A stretch of 64,000 nt of DNA from Cristatella mucedo (taxonomy: Eukaryota > Bryozoa > Phylactolaemata > Cristatellidae), in contig WPIO01000071.1 of NCBI GenBank assembly GCA_009760855.2, forward strand, positions 1,500,001 to 1,564,000, given 5' to 3'. Positions 1 through 12,048 of the stretch are shown piece after piece. The notes beneath the pieces were generated by a model, which did no database searches, was not told the origin of the DNA, and was given only the letters and a program-made list of their open reading frames with translations. Both the position numbers and the translations under genes were made by a program. The first letter of the stretch is position 1; each line of letters begins with the position of its first letter.

Positions 1-446
1 TGACTTTCACTTCACCGTCTATCTCGGAGCTGCCGAACGCGCCGAGCAGTTTAGACATGAGCAACGTAGGCTAGTAACCGAGACGCTATAAGCTCGGCGC
101 TATAAGCTTGCCGGCCGGACGCGATGCGAAATACGTAATGAATGCAGCGTGCCTCCGCCAAAACTGCAAGTCCGCAAACCCACAAGAACCTAGCGGGGCT
201 ACGCTGGAGAGTGTTCTAGGGCGAATTCATGCCGAGTTAGGTATCCGTTATCCGAATGGTATCCGGTCACGAGACGTGCGGTTACGTGGCTGTATCGTCA
301 CGTGCCTGCGTCAAGCTCTGTCTGCATCCGCATCTTTGCGGGCTTGAGCCGCCGCCGCCTCGACCTTCATGCTCGGCCTCTACACGTAGCTGCGAAGCTT
401 CTGTCTGTCTGGGCTACAAAGATGGCGGCCGAGAGGAGGTACGTAC
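1..446 (-). other. Gene A intron 5, partial
   Basis: It starts with the GTACGT donor at 446-441. No exon 6 was found before the left edge and no recognisable repeat was seen. Short frames here have no family features. Confidence 0.6.
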
Positions 447-1433
447 CGTGCGGGGGCTGGCGGCGCCCTCGCTCAGCATCTGCCATTGGTCGTAGCCGTC
501 CACCTGGTAGTCGCTCAGCGAGCCGCCAGCCACGCTCACCAGGGTCGGATACCAATCGGACACGTGCATCAGCTCGGTGCTCACCACGTCGGAACGCTGC
601 ATCACGGGACCGCTGACGAATCCCACGCCTCGGACGCCTACAATTCGCCCGACAAAAACGAGCTTCCGCGATTCAGGATTACCATGCCACACCATGGTGC
701 ACCGGCCGGAGCTGTCCGGAGGAAATTATAGGAGTGACTCGGTAAGCTCCTACAAAAAAGGAGAGAGAGAGAGAGAGAGAGAGGAGAGAGCTACTTGGAG
801 ACACAGCGAGGAACAGAAAGCATGGAGGGAGAAGACAAAAACAAGGTGGAAAATGAAATATACACGTAAAGAGAATGCAATTAGAGCAGAGGGAGAGCAA
901 TAAAACAAAATAATGAACAAGAAAAATTAGGAGAAAATAAGGAGAGATTTCAGACGAGAAAATGGGACAGAAAAAAGATTAATAAATAGATTAACGAACA
1001 ATAAAATAATAAAAAGATATAAATGCCGAAATAAAGAATAGATGACTTGAGGGAGACAAAGAAATATAAAGGCTGGAAGTAGTGAGAAAGAGATTGAGGG
1101 TAGGGAAAGTGAAGACCGAGAGACCGTGTGAGAAAAAGATGTGAGATGTGAACAAATGGTGGAGAAAGAGGCGGATAAATAGGAGAGAGCAGGTTAGGAA
1201 AAGTGGAATGAGGGGAATTAGGTTTAAAAGGATCGTGGGTGAGAGAGACAGACCGATGGTGAGAAAGGGAAACAAAGAGAGATGGGTTGATAGAGATGGG
1301 GGAGGGAGGAAGTGTAGTGGAAGAAACAAAACTTATTTAGATAGAAATGCAGACAGATTGGCAATGAACCTGAAAGATTGGCGAGACAAAGGATACAAGA
1401 AAACGATAAAGAGAGAGGGAGACAGATAGAGAT

Positions 1434-1490
<57 letters not shown>

Positions 1491-4400
1491 ACGAGAGACC
1501 TGAAGATAATGAGAGGAAGACTAAATAGATGTCGAGGGACAGGTAAAATGAATGATGATGCGCTGACGGAGGTGAAAGTGAAAACGCAAGGATAGAAGGA
1601 ACGCGGAGCAGCTATAAGCCAGCGGCACAGAGGCTGAGGAGAAATAAAGAGCGGAGAAAGAGGGAAACGTAATTTCTACATGCTATCTTAAAGTTCGAAT
1701 CATTGACATACAGTATATTAGGTACAATTGGACTCTGTTATGTTGCCATGAGGAACCTTAGATAGCTACCTTCCCGAATGTTGCCCGTGTTGGTAAGGTT
1801 GGAGAATGGCCCTGGGGCGGTGGTTAGGAGTCCTTTTATGAGTAAGGTTCAGAGTACGTACTACTCGATAGCTACCCTTTACCCGGCAGCCTTTGGTGGG
1901 CCTGCCTACCACACAGTCGCTTACCTCCTTCCCAGTATGAAGTCTTCGAGCCCCTCAGAGGCCAGTTGTTGCCGCCTGCGGCTACCATGCCGCCATTGTC
2001 AGTGCTAAATACGAGCAGCGTGTTTTCCCACAGGCCGGAGTCTTGAAGTGCTTGCGTCACGTTGCCGATGGCTTCGTCCATGGCAGTCACCATGCCAGCG
2101 TACGTTCGGCGATTTGTATTGTTGATAAAATTGTACGGCTCCTCGTACTGCCTCGGTACCTATAGAAGGGAGTGCACGAGCGCTGGCGGTGCGCTTTAAA
2201 ATGCTTAGCACCCCACAATCACTGCCAACGCATTTTAAATTGTGCTAGCGATTCGAATACAACGTACAGTGTGCATAGTAGCCGCTTTCGAGAAAAGCTC
2301 CTCACAACTATCACATCACTACTTTCGGAGAGCGAATTTACATATACATTTGAAGGCTCACGGATACTATGCGTACGTCAAAGTTTGAAATTCCTTGACC
2401 TTGAATACCTTGACAGTGGCAAGGGCTCATCTCACCGGCCTGTCACTGGCGTTTATTGCGGGCCCATGCCGTCGAGGCAGTGCCTTCTGAGTAGATAAGA
2501 TGGACTCATTTAATCAAGTATATCATCTAAGTCGACGTAAGCCTTTTTCATTTTCCATTCAAGCTCTTTGATTAATCTTCACCATTGATTAGCTTGTGTC
2601 GTGTCAAGGACAGTCCCTCAGAGGAAGTCGCACCTTCGCGTCTGCAAAGACTCACAATACATCCATCACCTGAGGCCGTCCGCTGGCTAAAAATGGCTGG
2701 CGCAGCCACGATCCCGGTCTTAGACCAAGGGCAAGGTGCTCACTCTTCACGACCCAGGTGGTGGGTTCGAGTCCTGAATGGGCAATCCTATTTTGACCAC
2801 TGCAAGCGGTGGTGATAGCCGTAAAGTCTTCTCTACCACTATTAAACTTAGGCTGTCAAATCAGCCAACTTTCTTTCTGGCTCCGTGGCTTTGTCAACCT
2901 CGCACTTCACGGTCGATTGCATTAACTCGCCATAAGTATTATTAAATTATTAAACCAGAGTATCGTAGCAAATGAGAGTGCCACTTGATGCGTAACGCCA
3001 GCACAGCATGCGGCCTTTCACGAAGCCTGCTCAAGTTTTTAGCGGATCGCTTGTACGAAGCTTCAGTGAGCCCGCCCGCTACGTATCCCAACCAGCCGCG
3101 CACCTGCAGCGGTTCGTGGACATAATAGCGTGCAGCCAGCGTGACGCCGCCAGCTAGGCGATAGCCCAAAGCAATCGCATACCTGCAGCGGTGAGTGAAC
3201 GCTTTGGAAAGCCAGGTAGAGAAATAGCGGCTGTCCTCCACTTCCGTCCTCCTTGTTGCCAGCGTTACTGGCACCGTGGGCTCTTATTAGTTCCTCGGCA
3301 CGCTGAGAGAATAGGAACGTGGAGTAGGTGCCGTTGGCGGTCGTCACGACAGTCATATTGTCTCGCAGGTCGAGGCCGCATGTCAGGTAGCACAGCGTGT
3401 GCTGGTAGTAGTCCTCGGCTCCGTTTAGGTAGCCATAGAAGCTGTCGAAACCACGATTGGGGGGCAGGTAGTCCTCCTTGAACATGCCGAGGTGCCACTT
3501 GCCTGAACAATTCGAAAATTAGCAATTTTAGAAGTTCTTGCGAGGAGAGGGTCGCACTTGATTATGATATTAATATCAATGCTTATAGGGCGTTTGCATA
3601 GTGCCCTAAGAGAACTTAATATATGTGCAGGCGCTTTACAATTATCTACGAGGGACGCAATAGCCTTGGGTAAATGAAACCCAAGTCATATGCGTAGACA
3701 AGGGCGAGAATAGAAACAAGTATCGTGTTTGAGCGAGCCTGCTTTAAGCCCATAGAAGCCACTCAGGCCAACAGTTTCGTGGAACCTCAGCTTAGTAACA
3801 CGCACTTGATCGTGCACAGGTAAACAAGCAAAGCATATAGGATATAAAATCAATGCACGGTGCTAATAAGTGAAAGCTGAGAGGAACAGATGCCGCGTTA
3901 GCTGAGACTTGGGAGATAGTGAATCTTCATTGGTCTAAATAAAATAAGACACGGTGCTCATTCGTACGGTCACAATTGAGTTTACAATAAAAATATTCGC
4001 AATAAGCGTACTCATGATGTATCTAACACTGTCCACAACGAACGTGAGCTATGGCGGCTTCTGCAATCTACTCTACAGATCGCAACCACGGCGAAGCGCT
4101 AGTTCTTGCTCACGAGCATAAAATACAGATGAAGGTGGCACCTCAAATCACGGAAACCGATTCGCAGATACAGCGAGTCGCGGATACTGCCTCGGTGCAT
4201 ACAGTTATTCTTACGGCAATAGAACGTGGCGGTAATGAAGGGCTCCAGACCTCAAACTAACAAGTCCGCACCCTGAGCGTAGGGAAGTTATTTCGACGGC
4301 ACCGAGATAGCCACTGGTGAGCCGTGATGGCACACTAGGTAAGGCGGTTGCTTTTCACGCCCTCGATCCCGAGGTCGTGGGCTCGAATACTGCCCCGGGC

Positions 4401-7400
4401 GATCCTTTATTTCTGCTGCAAGCAGTGGTAGTAGCCATAAAAGCTCATCTGTTGCTATACAAAAGAGACTGTTAAATCAGCTTATATTTCTATGTGCATA
4501 ACACCAGCAATAGCTCGCCGCTCACGTTCGGCAAGCAAAGCACTGTCTAACAATTAAAAGGCTTAAAATAAACTGCAGCTGATGAGAGGCAGCCTCATTT
4601 ACACAGCGCGGAGGACTCTTTTAGTTGGTTCTCCACATGTTTGCAGTGGGCAGTAAAAGAGTACCTGCTTTACTACTCCAACCCGCTACCTAAGTCGCGA
4701 AGGGGCGAGCACCTTCCACCCGGGCTAAGACCCACGGGGCTTCGGTTCCTTAGCGATGAACACGGCACTCGCAGAAGTGCTAGCTTTTAGCTAATGCTCG
4801 ACACGTGACCGCTTATTTCAACGACTCAAACTGGTGCTAACTGTTGCAGTGAGTCACACTGACACGGCCTCAAAGTATGCTCGCATGCCAACGCCAGTAG
4901 ATAAAGAGAAGCGGCAATTAAGAGTGACCTTGACCTTAGCGAAGCAAGACTGTATCCTTGTCTTAAAGCAATTCTATTCGACATGCAACGCTGGCGCTAA
5001 AGCTGTCCAGCTAATTCATTAGCGCCAGCACAGCTCACCTGAAAGCCCAACAAGCTCCTCCTGACACCCAAAGCACCTGTCAGCACTGCGACTTGAGTTA
5101 GCCTTTTCGTGTCGCTTAACCGCACGCTATGGCCTAGCTAGTCAGGAACGGTTATCGTGCAGGAATTGCATATAATATCGGGCAGTCGTTATCTGGACGA
5201 TGGGGCACTCCAAAGTTTCCAGTAATGGTTTCAATTAGTGAAGACACCGACCGCCGAAGCGAGGCAGTCTCGCTCTCGCTGTCACAGGCAGACTCGCCGT
5301 CACAGATCAGTCTGGCTCTTATTCCCTACGATCGAGTAACCGCGTGCATTTGCATACGTACCACCTGCTTTCATGTGCCTTCGCGTGCTTTCACGTGCCT
5401 TCACCTGCCTTCACCTGTCTCGTCTGCTAGCAGCATTAACCAGTACAAGTAAACCGCGGCTGAAGCGGCTATCTAAGTATAATGGTGAACGTTGAGCCTA
5501 GTGTGAGGGTTTAGGATTTGGGTTTAGGGTTTACAACGCTCGGCTTGGGATTTTACCGGATTTGATTGGGGGCTGGGTGACCACGTGACTATGACTTCGT
5601 CGACGTATCTACAGATTTGATTGGGGGCTGGATGACCACGGACTATGACCTCGTCGATGTATCTACAGATTTGATTGGGGGCTGGATGACCACGTGACTA
5701 TGATTTCGTCGCTGTATCTACAGAGCAATCATCTTTCCCGTGTAGACTGTAGTACTCGATAATAAATGCATCGACTCGGTGTCGTGGTCCAGCGGCTGGG
5801 CCGATGCCGCCACGCATTTTCAATTCCGCAAAAACCGACGGATAGGCCGTACATTTACGTAAACGTAGCACCAGCTGATCGGCTACCTACACGTCACCAT
5901 AAGGTCAAGAGTCGCCCCATGGGGCGACCGAGCCAGCCGATTGTTTCTACTTCTACGCTTCAGCACGCTAATCAAAAGCGCTCGAAAGAGGCTTGTCTAG
6001 CTGCTATAGAGTCGTGGACAGTTTGGCATTACATCGTAAAATGACATCCCGATTTCAAGCCACGGTGCATTTCTTGTGTCCTTGTTGTTCCAGTGTATGC
6101 ACAGTGTTCCAGTTAAGGGCCGAACTAAAGCGCAGACTAGATAGGCCGGCAAATTAATCGGCAAGCACTACGGATAGCTTCGGTAAAGAGAATGCGAGCA
6201 GGTAATCTCGTTGGACAACAAAGGTAAAAAACAGTACATCTGACACCTGAAATACCTGAGGTACACCTGAGGTACACCTGGGGTACCCCTGAGGTAGCCT
6301 GGCACAGCAGGGACTTTAGACTTTTAGAAAATGCTTTCTTACTTGGAAATCCGAGGGAGCTACGTAACAGCAGACTTAAAGGCTTGAGGAAAATTTAGCA
6401 TCTAATGAAGGCAGGTTAAGATTGTCTTGGGATTTAAAGCTAGCAGCATCTTACGACGGAGTCGGCAGTGGGCGTAGATAGTTTGACTATCGCTAGAGGA
6501 TAAAGCTGCTGCAAAATTTGCTTAGACCAACTGACATAAGTAAATATACATCAATGGTCACTACAGCTACTTCAGTGCCATGGATGTGTACACATATATT
6601 AAACCCCTTAAAGATCATGCAGCATTGAAAGCAGATGCATGAACACGGATTCAATTTGTTGGTACTTATTAGTCTGTACGTGCTTGAAGCCATGTTTTAC
6701 GTTTCTTCGTTCGCTTTCGTCCAATTTTACTGAACAATAGCGTCAGCGTCGCAATGCTTGAACTGGTCACGTGACTTCAGAGTCATTCAGAGTAATGCGA
6801 TTTGATATTCGTCAGTTTTTCTTGCGACTCGCGAGTGCGCTCGTCAACTCGTCACGTGCGGTGACTCTTTATCGTTCTCACTTTGCCCTTTGCACTTTGG
6901 TAAAACTCACGAGAGTGTAAAACCCTAGCCCCTTTAAGCTCATAGAGTCTAAAGGTATCGATAGTAATGAAGAAATAGCTAAGACATGTAGCACGCTATG
7001 AGAACTAAACCTCTGTCTCTACTATTGTGTACGAGCTATGCAGAAGTCATTTCACTTGGCTAGCAATCACAAGCATTGTCAGCACGTGAGTAAGTACGTG
7101 AGTGAGCAAGTGTGCGAGCACGAAAAGGAAATTCCACAAAAGGACGGAGTAAAAGCTGCGACGATCGTGCGGGTTCGATGGCTTCTGTTTAAATCCCGGA
7201 AAGTCTCGCTAACTCTGTTTAGATCTCGCTAAGGATGTTGGAGCGAGTCAGTCCCGAGTGAGTCTTTCCAAACATACGAGCTGCGGGCGCTATCTTTAAA
7301 TGACTTGACGCGGGTTTGAAGCGACCAAAGCTAGATGATACGAATCAGGAGACAATGGCGGCGGAACGATGCGGAGCCAGATCAGGAAGAGTGAGAATCT

Positions 7401-10400
7401 CTAGTTCCCACGCGAACGTGAGGAGAGCGAGCTGATTACACGCCACTGCCACACGCGGCTCCTAGAATCCCCTTCCTCTAGGTGTGTGCATTGCAGGCAA
7501 GCGCCTTTTAAGAATCCGCTGTACTAATCTCGGCGGTCTAGAGCCCGCTGCGTTTAGAGTAATTAAAATGTAGCCAGATAGCTAGGCGTGCCAGTTAGGG
7601 ACCGGGCTCAGCCGGCTAGGCACGCAGATAACGGAGAGGGCACGCCTTCACATTGCTTGGCTGAGACAAATATATGGGTGGTGTTATTTACCGCAATATT
7701 AGCTGATTTAACAGTTTCATTTGCAAAGCGGGAGAGGAACCTTATCGGCTATCGCCACTTGCAGTGGGAAATTGAGCATCGCCCACTGCAGGAGTCGAAC
7801 CCACGACTTTGGCCGTGAAGAGCCAGAACCCTACCTTATGAACTATCACCTCCCCTATTGCTACGCTATCGGCCTTTCGAGGTTCAGCTATCAAGCTCAT
7901 CAGGTCCATTATATACAGTAACCACACTTGCATGCTGACCCTGTGCATGTCACCCCTAACAATGTTATTCATTTTGTTCATCAAGCATGTTACCACTGAC
8001 CATTCTAGTGCGTTTCCTTTGCAGCAAAAGTAAAGCGCCTAAAAATAGATTGATTTATTTGAGCGGGCTTTGTCAAGTGTATAATTATCATCATTATTAT
8101 TATTATTATCGCTGGGCATCACAACGGGCGGGGCGCCACGGTGCTGCTGTAGTGTTGGTTGGGTACTAGGGCGATCAGCAGGGGTCAGAAGTTCACGGAC
8201 GTCGAGTCTCGCGAATGCTTAAGTGCCTAATGCACCTTCAAGACCGGAAATCGCGGCGGCCGGCGGAGCAGCGAGGTTCAGAGGCACAATCTGAGTGGGA
8301 GTCCGCGATTGCAGGCATACTGCAGGCGACACGCCCTTCTCTTGCAACATAGACACACACACACACGCACACACACACACACACACCGGGCCCGTTTCGT
8401 GCAGTGTCGCAGACGTTGCTCGCGCAGCTCAGCGAGAGCGACGCCCATCCTTTACGCACCCGAGCGACAGCGACGCCCATCCTTCACGAACCCGTGCGCA
8501 CCCATATACATGCATGCAGTGACCCCACGACCGAGGGTCTTCGCCGACGAATGAGGTGCTCAAATTCACTGACCAGGTAATGGATTCGTGCCCTACAGCA
8601 GACAATTCTTTACCTCGACTAGAAGCTGGACGACATACATTAAGATTCGGCTGTCGCTTTGATGCATGAGGCTTTTGAATCATTCTACCTTAAATTTAGA
8701 AAACTCGCACACAACCGTATCCATTTGCACGAACGTTCGTACACACGAGCGCAAATGCACTCGACATAGCTGCGACCTATGCTCTCCGACAACGTTAATG
8801 CACTCGACAGCTATTTCTATAGTCTTACGCACGAGGTAACCCGTGACTCAGCTTAGAAACGCTTTGTCCCTTTGCGTGTGATCTAACTGAGAGAAAAGCG
8901 ATTTCAGCTGACAAAGTCATCCATGACGGCGCCAACCAATCGGACCGCTCCGATCAGCGAGCGCCGCACTTTCACTCACCGACCATGTGTGTGACGTAGC
9001 CGGCGCTTTTCAGTCTCTGAGGCAGCGTGACGTCACTGAGGGGCAAGCCGTTCGGTCGGAAAGGGTAGATTACGTCGTGCTGCAGGCCCGTGTGAATCTG
9101 GTAGCGACCTGCATAGATAGCATGGACAAGGCGTGGCGAAAAAGAAAGCGAAAGCGAGAGATCACGGTTAAATTACAGAGCAGTAGCACGACATGCCTAG
9201 GCCGCGCTGCCCGTAGGTCAAGGCCACAGTTCAAGGCCAAGAAGGGCGACGTAGCTCTAGAACTAGAGACGTCTAGGCGAGTATTGGCACGGATGTCACG
9301 GCTGTCACGGATGTCGGGCTGAGCGGCTGCACGCAAATGACTGAACATTTGCTGGTCAAGATTACCCTCCCCCACCAATACTGGCGTCTCGAGGGAATGC
9401 AACAGCTGAGGAATCAAAGTGGACCACCGACCTGCTGAGTGACTAGCTAGTTCATTGTCCGGTGGTGCGACCTTGACCTCGTTCAATGCGGTGGCCAATA
9501 CCGTGACCTCGATCGTGCTGCTTGGAAAAAATTGAGAAAAATTGTAATTGCAAAGGCCCACACAGCAGTCCGACGGAGCACAATCTAATGGGCACAGTTT
9601 GGTGTCTCCTTCATCATTTTAAATGTCCGCCAAATCCCGACACCAAAAAAATTGGGTATTCAGTGTGCATGATGACCAAGCCCTAATCCCTGCGCTAGCT
9701 TGGGTAAAACCAATCGCAACAGCCAATCAAGCGTCGCAAGTCAACAGCCAATCAGCCAAAGCAAGCACACAGCTAATCAACCACCACCACATTACCGCCG
9801 CCATGCAAAATATATCCTAAGCTAATATCTCTGTATTCGACCGATATACATAGTTAAACTATACAGTTCACATCAAAGATATAGTACTCCTGGACTTCTA
9901 AACATATAAGATGTTGTGCTAGTGTAGCAGAGCAAGGGCTAGAGTAGTATGAAGAAGGCACAAGAACCTTAAAGCTTGCAGGATTTATAGGAGCGACCGT
10001 AATTGAGCCACTACGATGCCTTGCTATTTAAAATGGGTAGAGGAGTTTCCGAAAAGGACTTCTCGAAAGCCAGTCACTCCTCCTTTTTGCGAGATAACTT
10101 TTCGCTTCTCCTTTTTGCGAGCTACCTCTTCGCTTCCGTGCTTTGCGAGCTGCCTTTTCCGAGTAGACACGCAGATTGCATGCAGCCCTGACCTTCCAAG
10201 CCCTGTCACAGATCATCTATCAAATGTAAATGTTACAAGCTACAAGCTGGAGAGCAGTGCACAGTGCTTAGAACATTTTGCCCCGCTTGGACCAAGGTCG
10301 TCAGCTCGAGTGCTACAGCAGTGAATTATGTTCTCCTACTAGCGAACTCCTAAGGCAACAGATGGCAGCAGCAGCTGAAGGATTCTCCCCTCACCGGACA

Positions 10401-10638
10401 TGAGCTGGCTCCGGCTGGGCGTGCAGATCGGCTGCACGTAGTAGTTCTCCAGCTTGACGCCCTGGGCGGCCAGCTTGTCAAGGTTCGGCGTCAGGATCTC
10501 GCTGCCGTGGTAGCCGACGTCATTGAAACCCAGGTCATCGGCCAAGATGAAGACAATATTCGGAGCGGCGGCTGCCCACGACAGCGTGCTGATGGCGCAG
10601 ACCAGAAGCGCGACGACGGTCCAGCGGAAGCGCTCCAT
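447..10638 (-). CDS. ARSB-like: Arylsulfatase B-like gene A, exons 1-5 (3' end off window)
   Basis: Sulfatase expected to remove 4-sulfate from GalNAc residues of chondroitin/dermatan-type glycans in lysosomes or outside the cell (family knowledge). Exons read by splicing: 10638-10395, 9108-8980, 3502-3183, 2159-1925, 637-447. All have GT/AG borders and the frame stays open for 373 residues. Residues 1-25 form a signal peptide. Metal ligands D34/D35 are in the ADDLGFND segment. C72 in CTPSR is the formylglycine cysteine. K126 and H128 lie in GKWHLG, H227 in QSVHSPLQ, D285/N286 in STDNGG, and K303 in RGSK. The usual Arg before this Lys is Ser here, and the loop after DNGG differs from the other copies. 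Exons 6-7 must lie left of position 1. A is clearly more diverged from B and C than they are from each other. Confidence 0.9.
638..1924 (-). other. Gene A intron 4, purine-rich
   Basis: From about 740 to 1680 the plus strand is strongly A+G rich, ending in a (GA)n run at 1430-1489. The rest is unremarkable. No gene was seen. Confidence 0.7.
1430..1489. repeat. (GA)n microsatellite
   Basis: Near-perfect GA dinucleotide run inside the purine-rich intron 4 of gene A. Confidence 0.95.
2160..3182 (-). other. Gene A intron 3
   Basis: It contains a SINE-2 copy (2690-2868). Next to exon 3, at about 3097-3118, is a small imperfect repeat of the exon 3 end. The rest shows nothing recognisable. Confidence 0.7.
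2690..2868 (+). mobile_element. SINE-2 (tRNA-derived)
   Basis: A tRNA-like head with a B-box-like GGGTTCGAGTCC stretch is followed by the family body (TGCAAGCGGTGGTGATAGCC), then a pyrimidine-rich link and CTGTCAAATCAGC. The same order occurs in six or more copies in this window. Confidence 0.75.
3580..3650 (-). mobile_element. Partial LINE/SINE 3' tail
   Basis: Diverged copy of the shared tail motif (AAGCGCC ... AAGTTCTCT ... GCGC) on the minus strand, without a recognisable head. Confidence 0.45.
4315..4482 (+). mobile_element. SINE-2 (tRNA-derived)
   Basis: Head GTGAGCCGTGATGGCACACT, B-box region GTGGGCTCGAATACTGCC, then the GCAAGCAGTGGTAGTAGCC body and an end in GACTGTTAAATCAGCTTA. It is one of the better preserved copies. 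Confidence 0.8.
5505..5723. repeat. Telomere-like motif plus three 55-bp tandem repeats
   Basis: A TTTAGGG-like stretch (GGGTTTAGGGTTTAC, 5520-5534) is followed by three copies of a roughly 55-bp unit starting GATTTGATTGGGGGCTGG and ending CGTATCTACA (about 5559-5723), each with a few differences. Confidence 0.85.
6240..6300. repeat. 12-bp minisatellite (ACCTGAGGTAC-type)
   Basis: About five imperfect tandem copies of a 12-base unit of the form CACCTGAGGTAC. Confidence 0.7.
7690..7858 (-). mobile_element. SINE-2 (minus)
   Basis: Reverse-complement copy: GCTGATTTAACAG end, CCACTTGCAGTGG body, and B-box complement GAGTCGAACCCACGAC. The A-box side ends near 7858. Confidence 0.75.
7918..8112 (+). 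mobile_element. LINE-A 3' end fragment
   Basis: Matches the LINE-A 3' UTR (TTGCATGCTGACCCTGTGCA, GTAAAGCGCCTA) and ends in (ATT)n before ATCGCTGG. Only about 200 bases of the element are present. Confidence 0.8.
8353..8386. repeat. (CA)n microsatellite
   Basis: CA run with one CG interruption, in gene A intron 2. Confidence 0.95.
9109..10394 (-). other. Gene A intron 1
   Basis: No repeat family was recognised. The minus-strand frame at 9070-9561 overlaps exon 2 in another frame and has no domain features. Confidence 0.6.
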
Positions 10639-11617
10639 GGCACTGAAGCGTTAGGCTGTTAGCTCGATAAGCGTTTGCAAGATTGAGCACCAAGGATTCC
10701 CGCGGGGCATTTTACTAAGTCGCCCACTGCTGAGAGCAGAGGTCGTCCTAGAGGTCAAGCCGCCGTAGGTCAGACCACGTGGGAACGAAGGGGGGAGCAA
10801 CGAGGTCTAGGTCGTTACGCCGGCTGAGCAGCAGCAGCCGCACGGTTAATCCGGTTCGATGCTGATCTGTGCGCGTTAGGGCGGGCGGCAGATTATTAGC
10901 AAGGCCTTGGCAGAGATTCGCAACGTAAGCGCGAGTAAGTGTGACGAACGATGCGAGTTTTCGGCCTCCGTGAAAGGGTGCGGCAAGGCCTCAAACACAG
11001 CGCTCGTAGCGGCGCCACCAACCGCCTCCTGCAGGGTGACGAATGCCGACGGGCAACCGACGAACCTTGTGTCTTCGATAGTGACTCCTAGGTGCCGCGC
11101 AAACGCCGCCAGGCACCCCAATCGTTGTGGAACGCGGCAGCAACGGAGAGTAGAAGTCCACGCCTGAAATGGCGCGTCCGTATCGATAGCGTACGGAAGT
11201 CTACCGGGACAGCCGGGAAGGGTTGCAGGTATCGAGCGCCTAGAGGCGTGGGTGGCGTGCAGCTCCCGCATGCGCCTAGAGGCGCAGCGGCCATGAAGAG
11301 CACCAGGGAATTGATTCGGTGGAAATCCTCGGGCCTCGGGAAAAACTCGGCCAAATGCCAAGGCCCAGCTGATTGGCTTTTCGACGAATTAGGCTTTTGT
11401 ACTAACCAATCATGGATCGTGATATAACTGTTTCCTAATCGTTCTACTTTAGGAACCGCGAATAATATTTCGGTCGATTTAAGCCGCTAAAAAATCTATA
11501 CGTATTGGCTGCTCGAACTGAAGGAACTGGGTAAAAGCAATTTTGAAGACTTCAAGAAAACATTACTAGTACTCGATGTCAAACTAAAGACCTGTTTTGA
11601 GTAAAAAATTAAATAGC

Positions 11618-11757
11618 AAAAGTTTATATAGCGCCCCAAGAGAACTCGAGTAATCTCCATTCAGGCGCTTCGCATGTGCCACGGGGCTCGAGCCCACGAC
11701 CTCAGCCAGACCTTGGTCGGGGCGAGTACCTTAACCGCTGGGCCAGACCAGGCTAAG
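11618..11757 (-). mobile_element. SINE-1 (tRNA head, LINE-like tail)
   Basis: On the minus strand: an A-box-like TGGTCTGGCCCAGCGGTTAA head, a B-box region with GGGCTCGAGCCC, then GAAGCGCCTGAAT, AGTTCTCTTGGGGCGCTATA and an AT-rich end. This is the same layout as at 25565, 30052 and 61030. Confidence 0.8.
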
Positions 11758-12011
11758 TAGAGCCACTTCCGGTTGCCTAGTTTTGGACGAAAGGAGCAGT
11801 TGAGCAGCCGCTGAGCTCGAGGACAAAGCTGAAAGTTCTGTTTAGACACACAGAACCTGTCACTGGGTAGCTCGGGGAGATTAAGTAAACATCGGCTTAT
11901 TCAGATTCCTAATTTATGAATTGTGAATTAAGGCTATCGCTTGCAATCGCTGCCACATCGCGCAACATTTGTCTGAGGGTCGCTGGCACACCTATCGAAT
12001 CGACGCCGTGA

Positions 12012-12048
12012 TTCTCTCTCTCTCTCTCTCTCTCTTTCTCTTTCTCTC
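12012..12048. repeat. (CT)n microsatellite
   Basis: Short CT run. Its counterpart in unit 2 (32638-33078) has expanded to about 440 bases. Confidence 0.9.

Larger units (their letters stand above)
3503..8979 (-). other. Gene A intron 2 (5.5 kb)
   Basis: It holds a partial LINE/SINE tail (3580-3650), SINE-2 copies (4315-4482 and 7690-7858), a telomere-like motif with 55-bp repeats (5505-5723), a 12-bp repeat (6240-6300), a LINE-A tail (7918-8112) and a (CA)n run (8353-8386). The remaining sequence (3660-4310, 4490-5500, 5730-6240, 6300-7690, 8390-8979) shows no gene or repeat I can name. Confidence 0.65.

Noticed and set aside
4315-4390. tRNA gene candidates at A-box/B-box sequences
   Set aside because: They recur as heads of SINE-1 and SINE-2, do not fold into a clean cloverleaf by eye, and have family-specific bodies attached.
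5505-5540. True telomere or interstitial telomere array
   Set aside because: Only about two TTTAGGG-like units are present, too few to call a telomere array.
10876-11361. 161-codon minus frame upstream of gene A
   Set aside because: GC- and CpG-rich promoter-side sequence, no motif, and overlapping open frames on both strands. Kept only as a note in the spacer entry.
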